From the NCBI RefSeq assembly GCF_041929205.1, contig NZ_JBHFNT010000035.1: a stretch of DNA of 64,000 bases; one strand, 5' to 3'. This document shows positions 16,417-24,967 of the stretch, piece by piece (within the stretch, counting starts at the first letter, position 1; each line of letters begins with the position of its first letter). The position numbers and the translations under genes are program-made. Source of the stretch: Floridanema evergladense (GTDB lineage: Bacteria > Cyanobacteriota > Cyanobacteriia > Cyanobacteriales > Aerosakkonemataceae). The notes under the pieces are model-generated. The model searched no databases and was not told the DNA's origin. It worked only from the letters and a program-made list of their open reading frames with translations.

Positions 16417-17256
16417 TTAATCTGGAGATTTCTGGACGCTGAGCCAACTTTTGGCGATCGCCATATAAGTTTTTGCTGAGTGTTCCGAAACTTGACAGTT
16501 TGCACTTAACCAAGTTAACCATTCGGACTCAGGTAATAAATTTTGGGCTTGCAACAACCATTCTCCAGCATTTCTGGCGTACAACATGGCTGCGGCTGGT
16601 GTAGCGAGCGATCGCTGATATTCCCGATTAATTAAATTCGCTAATTCTAACAATTCTTCAGGATAAGACTCCTGAGCTTGTGGCTGTTCAATAACTACTG
16701 TTTCTATCGGGATTTCGGGAATTATTTCTGCTGCGATCGGAGTGGCGATCGTTTCAGTAATTGGTGTAATAAATACTGCTTCTTTCTCCGCAACTTCCGC
16801 TGTTTTAGCAGGTAACAATACTTCGGGATAAACGGCAATAATTTGTTGCTTATTTTCCTGAAATTGCGGATTCTCCATATCAATTATCCGACCATTCCAG
16901 ATGGGGCGATCGGCAATATGAATTTCGACTAAATCCTCACCTTTTTCATACCAATGTAACACCGGAGACATAATAAATTTTAAACTATCATCTCGAATAA
17001 TCCCGCCTTCTACTAATCCATCCATGACAAATTTAGCAGCCGCAGAAATATTATCAGGATCGCGGCGAAAATTTTTGATTTTCCAGATAAACTCAACCCA
17101 AACACGGTCAGGAAACGGCTTTCGACCAAAACATTCTACAGCAATTCTATTTGTCCATGCCCGTTTTTCTTTAGCACTGGCATAAATATTGCTTCTGGCA
17201 GTCCCAATAATTTCATTTAATGTCGGGGGAAGAGGGAAAACAAATTTTGACAACAT
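16417..17256 (-). CDS. RusA-like Holliday-junction resolvase fused to a DUF3102-like domain
   Basis: 279 residues in two parts. The N-terminal part (1-120) resembles RusA: PLPPTLNEIIGTARSN, then RRDPDN with Asp66 and Asp68, KFVMDGLVEGGIIRDDS with Asp79 and Asp89/90, matching the acidic residues that coordinate Mg2+ in phage-derived RusA. After a low-complexity linker rich in Ala, Glu, Ile and Pro (about 140-205), the C-terminal part reads ELANLINREYQRSLATPAAA followed by a Gly-Glu-Trp segment and SEWLTWLSANCQVSEHSAKTY, which resembles DUF3102, a domain found in phage and plasmid proteins. RusA cuts four-way junctions. The fusion suggests a phage-derived gene now resident in the chromosome. 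There are no other phage genes nearby. Domain calls are from motif recognition. Confidence 0.6.
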   Translation of the reverse strand: MLSKFVFPLPPTLNEIIGTARSNIYASAKEKRAWTNRIAVECFGRKPFPDRVWVEFIWKIKNFRRDPDNISAAAKFVMDGLVEGGIIRDDSLKFIMSPVLHWYEKGEDLVEIHIADRPIWNGRIIDMENPQFQENKQQIIAVYPEVLLPAKTAEVAEKEAVFITPITETIATPIAAEIIPEIPIETVVIEQPQAQESYPEELLELANLINREYQRSLATPAAAMLYARNAGEWLLQAQNLLPESEWLTWLSANCQVSEHSAKTYMAIAKSWLSVQKSPD

Positions 17257-17341
17257 GAAATTTTTACCGTCTTGTCAAGTCAGAGGATATGGTATCTTTT
17301 ATTGAAGATCTCAACTATAGTTCATATCTTAGGGTAACAAA

Positions 17342-18253
17342 GTGAAGGTTTTAACTACCGAGCAAGGAGAAAAACTCAGAGAAATAGGAACATATCTCCG
17401 CCGATTAAGAAAAGAGCAGTCAATTTCTTTAGAAGAAGTAGCTGCTAATACTTACATTCGCGTTAGTCTCTTAAAGGCGTTAGAAGAAGCACAAGAGGAG
17501 AGTTTACCGGAAGCAGTTTATATTCAAGGTTTTATCCGGCGATACGCAGATTTTCTGGACTTAGATGGTAACGCTTTAGCCATGACTTTTCCCATAGAAT
17601 TACCACCCATAGACTTAAGCGAGCAACTATTAGATTCGGAAGTAATCGGCGGGAAAAAGTATGATGTAAATAATGATAGTGAATCTTTTAAGGAAGAGTC
17701 AGCTTCATTACTAAAACAATTCTCCTTGCCCTCCCTACCCGAACAATTTTCTCTTTCTAATATTCCCTACTTGCCTTACATTTTGGCAGGAACAGTAGTG
17801 TTTCTAGGAAGTATTTTTTACTTAGTAACTCGTCCGCACACATCACCATCTGTTGTCCAAAATCAACGATCGTCAACTGTCGAACCGAAAAAAGTAAAAA
17901 ACACTGCAACACCAACCACACCTAAAAGTAATCCTGATTCGCCTACCAGTTCTACACCATCTCCGACTCCAGTGCAACCAGTGACAGCAACACCGAACAC
18001 TACACCCGCTACAACTTTCCAAGTAGCTGCACAATTTCAAGATGATTGCTGGGTACGAGTAACTGTTGATGGCAAAGTGGAATTTGAGGGAACTTTAACT
18101 AAGGGAACGCAAAAATCTTGGAATGCTAAAGAAAAAATTGTGTTTCGTGCAGGTAATGCAGGTGTTGTCTTAGTCTCTCTGAATAACCAGGAAGCAAAAC
18201 CTCTCGGAGAAGTAGGCAAAGTAGCGGAAGTTACTTTAACTCCTCAACAGTAA
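17342..18253 (+). CDS. RodZ-like HTH membrane protein with DUF4115
   Basis: 303 residues. The N-terminal xre-type helix-turn-helix (about 10-75: LREIGTYLRRLRKEQSISLEE ... FIRRYADFLDLD) is followed by a cytosolic linker, one transmembrane helix (about 144-162, PYILAGTVVFLGSIFYLV), a Thr/Pro/Ser-rich periplasmic spacer and a C-terminal DUF4115 beta domain (CWVRVTVDGKVEFEGTLTKG). This is the architecture of RodZ, which couples MreB to the cell wall machinery. Cyanobacterial homologues are diverged. Start GTG at 17342 with AGGG upstream. It is divergent from the RusA-like gene (85-bp spacer) and 30 bp upstream of ureG. Confidence 0.8.
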   Translation: MKVLTTEQGEKLREIGTYLRRLRKEQSISLEEVAANTYIRVSLLKALEEAQEESLPEAVYIQGFIRRYADFLDLDGNALAMTFPIELPPIDLSEQLLDSEVIGGKKYDVNNDSESFKEESASLLKQFSLPSLPEQFSLSNIPYLPYILAGTVVFLGSIFYLVTRPHTSPSVVQNQRSSTVEPKKVKNTATPTTPKSNPDSPTSSTPSPTPVQPVTATPNTTPATTFQVAAQFQDDCWVRVTVDGKVEFEGTLTKGTQKSWNAKEKIVFRAGNAGVVLVSLNNQEAKPLGEVGKVAEVTLTPQQ

Positions 18254-18283
18254 TAAAAAATCCTTTTAGTTGAGCAGATAGAT

Positions 18284-18880
18284 ATGAGTGTATTTCGTGT
18301 AGGAATTGCTGGCCCTGTGGGGTCAGGAAAAACTGCTTTAGTTGATGCTTTGTGTAAAAATTTACGAGAAAATTTCAGCATTGCTGTAGTGACAAATGAT
18401 ATTTATACTCAGGAAGATGCTCAGTTTTTAGTACGTTCTCAAGCTTTGTCTAGCGATCGCATTTTAGGCGTAGAAACAGGCGGCTGTCCACATACCGCTA
18501 TCCGTGAAGATGCTTCGATTAATCTGGTGGCGATCGAACAACTCGAACAAAAATTTACTAACCTTGATTTAATATTTGTCGAAAGTGGTGGTGATAACTT
18601 AGCCTCAACATTTAGTCCCGAATTAGTAGACTTAACAATTTACGTAATTGATGTCGCCGCAGGTGATAAAATTCCCCGCAAAGGTGGTCCCGGAATCACT
18701 AAATCTGACTTAATGGTAATTAACAAAATTGACCTCGCCCCAATGGTAGGCGCAGACTTAAGCATAATGGAACGAGATGCTAAAAAAATGCGCGGCGATA
18801 AACCTTTTGTTTTCACCAATTTAAAAACCCAAGAAGGACTATCTAAAATAATTGAATTTATTCGCCTGCACATGGGTTAG
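18284..18880 (+). CDS. ureG: Urease accessory GTPase UreG
   Basis: 198 residues of the SIMIBI GTPase UreG, which delivers nickel to urease with UreD, UreF and UreE. The P-loop is GPVGSGKT (10-17), VVTNDIYTQEDAQFL is conserved, ETGGCPHTAIREDAS contains the CPH nickel-binding residues (68-70), and VINKIDLAP is the G4 motif. Length is normal. Unusually no ureABCDEF gene is near; the neighbours are a RodZ-like gene 30 bp upstream and a decayed ATP-grasp gene downstream. Scattered ure genes do occur in cyanobacteria. Confidence 0.95.
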   Translation: MSVFRVGIAGPVGSGKTALVDALCKNLRENFSIAVVTNDIYTQEDAQFLVRSQALSSDRILGVETGGCPHTAIREDASINLVAIEQLEQKFTNLDLIFVESGGDNLASTFSPELVDLTIYVIDVAAGDKIPRKGGPGITKSDLMVINKIDLAPMVGADLSIMERDAKKMRGDKPFVFTNLKTQEGLSKIIEFIRLHMG

Positions 18881-18926
18881 TGTTGTCCAGAATCAGAAAC
18901 TTTAGTTTGCTCAGATCTTAGACCAA

Positions 18927-18995
18927 GAGGCAGAGCCTCCTTTTTTTCGTTCCCAGGTTCAACCTGGGAACAAGGATCTGGGAGGTTCTACCTCC
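18927..18995. repeat. Dispersed double-hairpin repeat, copy 2
   Basis: GAGGC-AGA-GCCTC (18927-18939), then CGTTCCCAGGTT-C-AACCTGGGAAC (18948-18970) and GGAGGT-TCT-ACCTCC (18981-18995). The last two match copy 1 at 13207-13255. It stands immediately before the truncated ATP-grasp pseudogene. Confidence 0.8.
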
Positions 18996-19002
18996 TTATT
19001 TC

Positions 19003-19730
19003 CCTTTGATGGATTAATCCCCAAAAAACACGCTGTCAATCCTGACACTCACTATCGTTTACTAAGTCAAAGTAACTTTAGCTGAATTAGGCATACCCTG
19101 TCCCAAATACGAAAGTTACAATTTGCGAGAAATTAGCCTTGATGATATTAAGTTACCTCAAGAGTTTCCCTATTTAATTAAAACATCTCACGGTCTCTCA
19201 TGTGAAGGGACTTATATTATTAAAAACTCTGGTGATTTACAATATTCTTTGTTGGAATTGAGAAAATATTTAGATATTAATTTATTAGATACAATTATTT
19301 TTTCAGAATTCGTTAAAGATGAAGTTGAAAATTACTGCGTACAATTTTATGTTAACAAAGCAGGAGAAGTTTCTTTAATTGGCGTGACTGGACAGTTAGT
19401 TACTTCTATGGTGAACTACACGCGATCGATACTAATTTTCGTGTTAATGGTTCAACTCCTTTATGTTTACAACGTCATACCTTATTAAATTTAGGAAAAC
19501 AAGTAGCAAAGTATTCCAGTGATTACCGCATGGATGGTACATTGGATTCAATTTTAGAAACTCTAAAATCGGAATTAGAACGTAAAGACTTTTTAATTTT
19601 ATCAGCTTTACAAAAGGTGAAATACGGCAAAATTTACACTGAAATTTATGGAATTGTAGCTGGAGAAACTATTGAAGATATGCAAACTATTGAACAGAAA
19701 TTACAGAGTAAAGGGTTATTCTTAACTTGA
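19003..19730 (+). pseudogene. ATP-grasp family pseudogene
   Basis: A coherent protein can be followed across three frames. It starts near 19003 with GLIPKKHAVNPDTHYRLLS, shifts frame near 19065, continues as VTLAELGIPCPKYESYNLRE and EFPYLIKTSHGLSCEGTYII (the ATP-grasp nucleotide lobe) to about 19405, then shifts again into GELHAIDTNFRVNGSTPLCL and LGKQVAKYSSDYRMDG, which joins the last open stretch and ends at TGA 19728-19730. The metal-binding segment expected before the NFRVNGS strand seems to be deleted, and the N-terminus is missing. The upstream edge coincides with the dispersed repeat at 18927-18995. Two short open frames here (19123-19488 and 19530-19730) are pieces of this one gene. 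Family call is from memory of the motif pattern. Confidence 0.7.
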
Positions 19731-19743
19731 GTTCGGGTAATTA

Positions 19744-19778
19744 CAGATCCCCGACTTCTTCAAGAAGCTGGGGATCTG
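19744..19778. repeat. Palindromic dispersed repeat
   Basis: CAGATCCCC-GA-CTTCTT and AAGAAG-CT-GGGGATCTG form a near-perfect 35-nt palindrome. It lies just after the ATP-grasp pseudogene, so the pseudogene is bracketed by repeats on both sides. Confidence 0.7.
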
Positions 19779-19836
19779 CGAATTTACGGGAATCTATTTA
19801 TGTACTCACTAGATCAACCCCTGTATTCAATACTTA

Positions 19837-20292
19837 CTATGGTGTTGATGATGACGATTTTCTGGGTCGTCCACCTTTTTTTCCATTTTCTCTAGAGGCA
19901 GATGCTTTAACAATAGAAGTCTTTTTGCCACCTTTTCTTCCTAGTTCAGCCATCCAAGCTTTTGTCCCAAAAATTCCTGATATAAGCCCAGGAATACTAA
20001 AATCAGCGTCTAAATCTTCCCAGTGGATGCTATCACCATGACCGGATAATTGAACGTTCTTCAATTGTTCAGGAGAAGCTTCTGTTAACCCCTGAATTAA
20101 CTTGGGACTTAACCCAACATAGTCACCATTGGTTAATGTAATGATGATTTTATCTTCAGATTGGTCGTATCTAACTGATTTTGCACGAGGTTCAGTTAAT
20201 GATGCTTGAATCCAAACATCATTAGCTTTTGCAATTTGAGCATCTATTTTTTCATCCGTCAGATCTTCCATCGTCCATTTCTTTTTCTCCAT
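19837..20292 (-). CDS. DUF2442 domain protein with basic C-terminal tail
   Basis: 151 residues. The DUF2442 core (about 35-80) reads RAKSVRYDQSEDKIIITLTN then GDYVGLSPKLIQGLTEA. After GDSIHWEDLDADFSIPGLI the chain ends in a Lys/Gly/Arg-rich tail, LGRKGGKKTSI ... RENGKKGGRPRKSSS, with an AT-hook-like GRP core. The family is of unknown function, often next to DUF4160, as here: its start overlaps the 3' end of the DUF4160 gene by 41 bp. Overlap and pairing suggest a two-protein module, possibly DNA-binding and autoregulated. That role is inference. Confidence 0.75.
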   Translation of the reverse strand: MEKKKWTMEDLTDEKIDAQIAKANDVWIQASLTEPRAKSVRYDQSEDKIIITLTNGDYVGLSPKLIQGLTEASPEQLKNVQLSGHGDSIHWEDLDADFSIPGLISGIFGTKAWMAELGRKGGKKTSIVKASASRENGKKGGRPRKSSSSTP

Positions 20293-20554
20293 GTATATCT
20301 CTCCATTTCTCTAGTAACAAATCTTTGTTATTAACGATCAACAATAACGCTTCTTTTATGAATTTTTTGTCAAAGCTTGGATTAACTTTTATAATCTCTG
20401 GAGCGTTTTCATCATCCCCTAAGTTTATTTTTACGTTTTCCTGATCCCAACTCTTTTTTCTTCCTATAAATACATGAACATGAGATGGTTCATGATCGTC
20501 GAAATATATATAGACATAGAGATTGCGTTTTTGATCGCTCAAGACTAATGGCAT
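20252..20554 (-). CDS. DUF4160 family protein
   Basis: 100 residues of the DUF4160 family: LYVYIYFDDHEPSHVHVFIG contains the hallmark HxPxHVHV-like region, followed by INLGDDENAPEIIKVNPSF. No enzymatic motif is known. The 3' end overlaps the DUF2442 gene in a different frame (20252-20292), which favours translational coupling. Start ATG at 20554. Such pairs are scattered among cyanobacteria and look like mobile accessory genes. Confidence 0.75.
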   Translation of the reverse strand: MPLVLSDQKRNLYVYIYFDDHEPSHVHVFIGRKKSWDQENVKINLGDDENAPEIIKVNPSFDKKFIKEALLLIVNNKDLLLEKWRDIHGEKEMDDGRSDG

Positions 20555-20813
20555 ATTTGATTCCTCTTTTAATTAAGAGTTGTGTGTGTATAAAAAACAT
20601 TTGTTTCTCCAAAAGAAAGTACGAGTTTTGCTGTATGCTATATCTGTTCTAACCTAACGCTTTGGTTTTGTGTGCTGTTTAGAAAAGAACTCTTACAAAA
20701 CTTAACATCGTGTCCTATTTGCGGGTATCTCGGCTTAGGTTCCATACCTTGCACTCTACTGTAAACTAGATACTCTGCCAACCTGACGAGTTTATAAAGC
20801 AGGTTTAAATAAT

Positions 20814-23429
20814 TTAAACACTGCGTACTAAAATTACAGTACAATTACAACCACGAGCGATCGCTTCCGGTATATTACCCTTAATTGCTTGTTGTAATAA
20901 TCCATCACGACTCGCCCCCAAAATAATAGCATCGCATTGATCTTTACAAGCAATATCAATCACAGCATCCGGTACAGAAGCAGCACATACAGGGATAGTA
21001 ATTACCGGATGATTAATGCGATGAGACAGGAATTTAGCAGCTTTTTCTAAACCTTTAGTATCTGGTAAAGATTGAGATTTAGAAAATACCTGAGTTATTC
21101 TTACTTCGCAATCATTAGATAGTTTACATAAAGCTGGTAAAAGCTGAATTGCTTCTTGAGCATTGGGTCCACCTGCTGTAGGTAATAACCAACGATTAAA
21201 TGTTAGTTGATCTTTGGTCAATTCAATTTTACGGTTAAATGATAAAAACCCATTAACAGATGTGGAATGACCTAATTTAACTACTACTACTTCACAAGAT
21301 GCTTGGCGAATTACCGTATCAACTACATGACCAAAAATCCGACCTCTGGTTGGTTTATCAGCATTCCAACCCATAACAATTAAATCTATATGTTCGGCTT
21401 TTATTGTTTCTAAAATTGCTTGGGCTGCATCATGGGCTACGCGAATTTGGGTATGGATAGGAATGCCCCATTTTTTCGCTGTTACTTCCGCTTGACGCAA
21501 CAAACGACGACTTTTTGTAGTTCTGATTTCTGCTTCTGAAGGTGCGGTATGACGGGGAGCAATAATAACTTGTAAACAGTCTAATTCATAATCTCGATCG
21601 CGAGCAATTGCCGCTGCTATTTGTAATAATGATTGTGCAGTTTGGGGATTAGCTAAAGGTATCAGTAAACGCCCTTTTCCTGTACTTGGCGATCGCGTTT
21701 GATAAACTATATAAGATGGTTCAGGTTGTGGTCCTGTTTGCAATCCTACTAAATGATCTGCTTCCGCCCGAATAATATCTGCCCTGGTAATAATTCCTAC
21801 TAATCTGCGCCCTTCAACCACTGGTAAACGACTTAATTCATAACGATTTAGCAGGAAAAGTACATCTGTTAGAGAAGTTTTTGGCTCTACAGAAATCGGT
21901 TGCGGAGTCATAATTTTATCTAAAGTAGTATTAAAATCTAGCAACCGCTGACCAATTTTTGCTAAATCACTTTGGGTAATAATGCCCACTAATTTACCAT
22001 GATCGATAACTGGAAACCCGCGATGATGAGATTTAGAAAATGCCTGAACTACTTCATCCAAAGTCATTTTACTAGTGAGAGTTTCTACTCGCCTTTGCAT
22101 GACATCTGTGGCGGAAAGTTGTTCTAAAAGTCCCTGTTTTGGTGTTTCCTTATATTTATCTAAATCAATTCCATTCCATTCTAAAATGCGATCGTACAGC
22201 GATCGCGGCATCAATACCTCTGCTACCCAAAAAGCAGTGCAAGCAGCAATCATCAAAGGCAACACCAAATTGAAATCCGTCGTCATTTCAAATACAATCA
22301 CAATTGCCGTGATTGGTACTTTAGAAACCGCACTAAAAAACGCCCCCATTCCGGCTAAGGCGTAGGTTGTTGGTGTACCGAATCCGAAAAAATAGTTACT
22401 TCCTAACCCGATTAAATAACCTAAAGTAGAACCCAGAATTAGCGATGGTGCAAATAATCCTCCCGGAACTCCCGAACTAAAGGCGATCGCAGTTAAAATA
22501 AACTGAGCGATAAATGCTTGAGCAGCGATCGACCAATTAGCATCACCAGTTAATATAAATTCCCGCAATCCCGTGTTATCGCGGAAGTGAATTGGTAACA
22601 TGGCAATTACTAATCCAGAAAGTAACCCTGCCATGCCAATTCGCCAAGGTAAACTTAACTTTAATTTATAACGCCAAAACTTCAAAAATAAAAATATCCC
22701 TTGACAAAATATAGCCGAAAATATCCCCGCTAAAGCACCTAAAAATAAAAAACTGGGAATCTCTGGAAAAGAAAAAGTAGTTTTACTTTTGACTAATTCT
22801 GTTGTTAATTCTAAACTTCCACCCCCCAAAAGTCGCGACACCACACCACCAATAAAAGAAGCCAGTATTGCCGTTCCCAAAGTAAAACCTGAAACATCAT
22901 GCAAGAGTTCTTCCACAACGAATAAAACCCCCGCTAAGGGTGCATTGAAAGCAGCAGCTAAACCAGCACCAGCACCACAAGCAATTAATTGTTTTCGATG
23001 TTCGGGAGATGTGGGCACCCATTTACTCATTTGGGCGGCTAAAGCTGCACCTACTTGCACTGTTGGCCCCTGTCGCCCTACAGTCATCCCAGAACCTAAA
23101 GCGAGAATATTGCCCATTAGCTTGACAAAAGCTACACGCCATGATAAAGACATAGGAAATCCGGCGAGGGCAGCTTTAACTTGAGGAATCCCGGAACCAG
23201 AGGCTTCCGGGGCGAATCTTTCGACTAAAAAGCCAGCTAAAAATCCAAAACAAAAACCAATGGTAGGCAAAGCAATCAAAGGAGATAAGTAATATGAGAT
23301 GCTGACTCGCCATCCCCCAAGCCATCCTGAGCTAACTTTGAGTAGGACTGATGCTAAGGCAGCAACTAATCCGATTAAGGAGGCTTCGATGATTGCTAAA
23401 CGTCTTGTTGGTCGTAATAAGTAGCGCAT
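20814..23429 (-). CDS. CLC chloride channel/transporter with CBS pair and two USP domains
   Basis: 871 residues. The membrane part (about 10-430) has the CLC filter motifs GSGIPQ (78-83), GRQGPTVQ (118-125) and GGLFAPSLILGS, plus Glu173/Glu174 in VVEELLHD near the inner proton-glutamate position. The gating Glu of the GREGP motif is Gln120 here. Two CBS domains follow (VMQRRVETLTSKMTLDE and IMTPQPISVEPKTSLTD). The rest (about 590-871) holds two UspA-like domains, with IDLIVMGWNADKPTRGRIFG and a terminal CDAIILGASRDGLLQQ. CBS and USP modules bind adenine nucleotides, so chloride flux is probably tuned by energy state. Start ATG at 23429. Confidence 0.9.
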   Translation of the reverse strand: MRYLLRPTRRLAIIEASLIGLVAALASVLLKVSSGWLGGWRVSISYYLSPLIALPTIGFCFGFLAGFLVERFAPEASGSGIPQVKAALAGFPMSLSWRVAFVKLMGNILALGSGMTVGRQGPTVQVGAALAAQMSKWVPTSPEHRKQLIACGAGAGLAAAFNAPLAGVLFVVEELLHDVSGFTLGTAILASFIGGVVSRLLGGGSLELTTELVKSKTTFSFPEIPSFLFLGALAGIFSAIFCQGIFLFLKFWRYKLKLSLPWRIGMAGLLSGLVIAMLPIHFRDNTGLREFILTGDANWSIAAQAFIAQFILTAIAFSSGVPGGLFAPSLILGSTLGYLIGLGSNYFFGFGTPTTYALAGMGAFFSAVSKVPITAIVIVFEMTTDFNLVLPLMIAACTAFWVAEVLMPRSLYDRILEWNGIDLDKYKETPKQGLLEQLSATDVMQRRVETLTSKMTLDEVVQAFSKSHHRGFPVIDHGKLVGIITQSDLAKIGQRLLDFNTTLDKIMTPQPISVEPKTSLTDVLFLLNRYELSRLPVVEGRRLVGIITRADIIRAEADHLVGLQTGPQPEPSYIVYQTRSPSTGKGRLLIPLANPQTAQSLLQIAAAIARDRDYELDCLQVIIAPRHTAPSEAEIRTTKSRRLLRQAEVTAKKWGIPIHTQIRVAHDAAQAILETIKAEHIDLIVMGWNADKPTRGRIFGHVVDTVIRQASCEVVVVKLGHSTSVNGFLSFNRKIELTKDQLTFNRWLLPTAGGPNAQEAIQLLPALCKLSNDCEVRITQVFSKSQSLPDTKGLEKAAKFLSHRINHPVITIPVCAASVPDAVIDIACKDQCDAIILGASRDGLLQQAIKGNIPEAIARGCNCTVILVRSV

Positions 23430-23471
23430 CGAAAATAAATTTTTGAGTTTTGAATGAAGAATTTCTAAGCT

Positions 23472-23524
23472 GGTTCGTTGTAAGGACTTTAGTCCTGGGG
23501 TTCGTTGTGAGGACTTTAGTTCTT
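23472..23524. repeat. Tandem pair of GGTTCGTTGT...GGACTTTAGT repeats
   Basis: Two adjacent copies of about 26 bp (GGTTCGTTGTAAGGACTTTA and GGTTCGTTGTGAGGACTTTA). A related element in inverted form is at 57169-57233. It separates the TldE and CLC genes. Confidence 0.7.
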
Positions 23525-23585
23525 ACTTTTAAAGCAGAGTAGGACTGAAGTCGATCGCACAAACCCAAAATTCAAAACGCAAAAC

Positions 23586-24899
23586 TTATTCTGCTTTACC
23601 TGTAACCGATAATCCTTCGACAATTATGGAAGGAGTATAGCAGTAACCATTCCATTCGGCATCGCCACCTAACGCGATGACTTGTTTTAGTGCCGTGTAG
23701 ACGTTACCTGCGACCATTGTATCTTTGACGCGACCAATTACTTTACCTTGTTTTACCCGATAACCGAGTTCGACGTTGATGGAAAATTCGCCGGAGATGC
23801 CAGCGCTACCGCCTAACATTTGGTCTACGATTAAGCCATCTTCCATCATTTCAGTGAGTTCGAGCATTGTCCCAGTTCCGGGTTTAATCAGGAGGTTAAA
23901 TAAACTGGGGGTGGGGTAGCTACCTAAACCTGGACGAAACCCATTGCCAGTGGTGTCAGAACCGAGATGGCGACCTGTGGTTCGATCGGTGTAAAACAGT
24001 TGCAGGATACCATCTTTGATGAAAGTTAAGGGTTGAGTGATTGTGCCTTCGTCATCAAAGGGACAGCTAAAAGGGCCGATATCTGGTTGTTGGTAAAGGG
24101 TGATACTGTGGTGGGTGACGGCTTCGCAGAGACGATCGCTCCAAGGAGATGCTGCTTCCAAAACTCGTTTACCATTTAAAGCAGCAGAAATTGTCCCCCA
24201 AAGCATATCAGCAGCTTTAGCGGTAAATAGTACAGGTACTCGACCTATCGGTGGTGAGACATTTTCTTGTGCCCATTCCAAGCGTTCGATGATTTGTTGG
24301 GCTAACGATTCCGGGGTGAGAATGTTACGCTGAGTTTGACCATCCGAGACAGTTAAAAAATCATCGCCTCTGATCAATTCAGCTGCTAAATAACAACTAA
24401 GAGTGGTATCGGTGTGGGAACAGTCTAGTCCTTTAGAGTTGATTAAGCGGGTGCTTTCGACTTCGCATTCCCATTCGCTACTTACGAGTACTTCGGGATA
24501 GCTTTCGCGGATGTGGGCGATCGCTTCTTTCCCCCATCTAACTAACTGTTCTACTTCAACTGCGCTACCTTCATCTGGGTAAGTTTGCTTTGCACCGCTG
24601 ACTAATTCTACTGCTTCTGGGTGATTGAGCACAGACAGCGCGATCGCTCTTTCTACTAAAGCCGCTGGTTCCACTGCGCCGTAAGCTACTGCTAAACCGG
24701 GACGACCATTTTTCCACAGTCGCAGTGCTGTCCCTTCAGATTGAGCTATTTCCAACTGTTTGAGACGGTTAGCCTCAAAAAATACTGGTCTAGAGAGCGA
24801 TCGCGACTGATAAACTTCAGCTGCTTCTACTCCAGCTTTTACTGCTAGTTCCAGCAATTGTTCTGCTAGTTCTTCTGACTGCCAAGTTTCCCAACCCAT
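23586..24899 (-). CDS. TldD/PmbA family protein (TldE-like)
   Basis: A 437-residue member of the TldD/PmbA family. It carries VYQSRSLSRPVFFEANRLKQ near the N-terminus and the C-terminal block GGSAGISGEFSINVELGYRV with VKDTMVAGNVY. It lacks the HExxxH zinc site of TldD, so it is the TldE/PmbA-type partner that forms the heterodimeric protease involved in peptide maturation and turnover (microcin B17 and CcdA in E. coli). No tldD is adjacent. Start ATG at 24899. Confidence 0.88.
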   Translation of the reverse strand: MGWETWQSEELAEQLLELAVKAGVEAAEVYQSRSLSRPVFFEANRLKQLEIAQSEGTALRLWKNGRPGLAVAYGAVEPAALVERAIALSVLNHPEAVELVSGAKQTYPDEGSAVEVEQLVRWGKEAIAHIRESYPEVLVSSEWECEVESTRLINSKGLDCSHTDTTLSCYLAAELIRGDDFLTVSDGQTQRNILTPESLAQQIIERLEWAQENVSPPIGRVPVLFTAKAADMLWGTISAALNGKRVLEAASPWSDRLCEAVTHHSITLYQQPDIGPFSCPFDDEGTITQPLTFIKDGILQLFYTDRTTGRHLGSDTTGNGFRPGLGSYPTPSLFNLLIKPGTGTMLELTEMMEDGLIVDQMLGGSAGISGEFSINVELGYRVKQGKVIGRVKDTMVAGNVYTALKQVIALGGDAEWNGYCYTPSIIVEGLSVTGKAE

Positions 24900-24967
24900 A
24901 CAAGCAAATTTTTCTTTTTTAGAATTTAGATTTTAAATTGAAATTAAAACCTAAATTCTAAATTACT

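Noticed and set aside
20638..20844. 68-codon minus-strand frame at the end of the CLC gene
   Set aside because: It overlaps the CLC stop region and has no recognised domain. The rest of 20555-20813 also showed nothing I could name.
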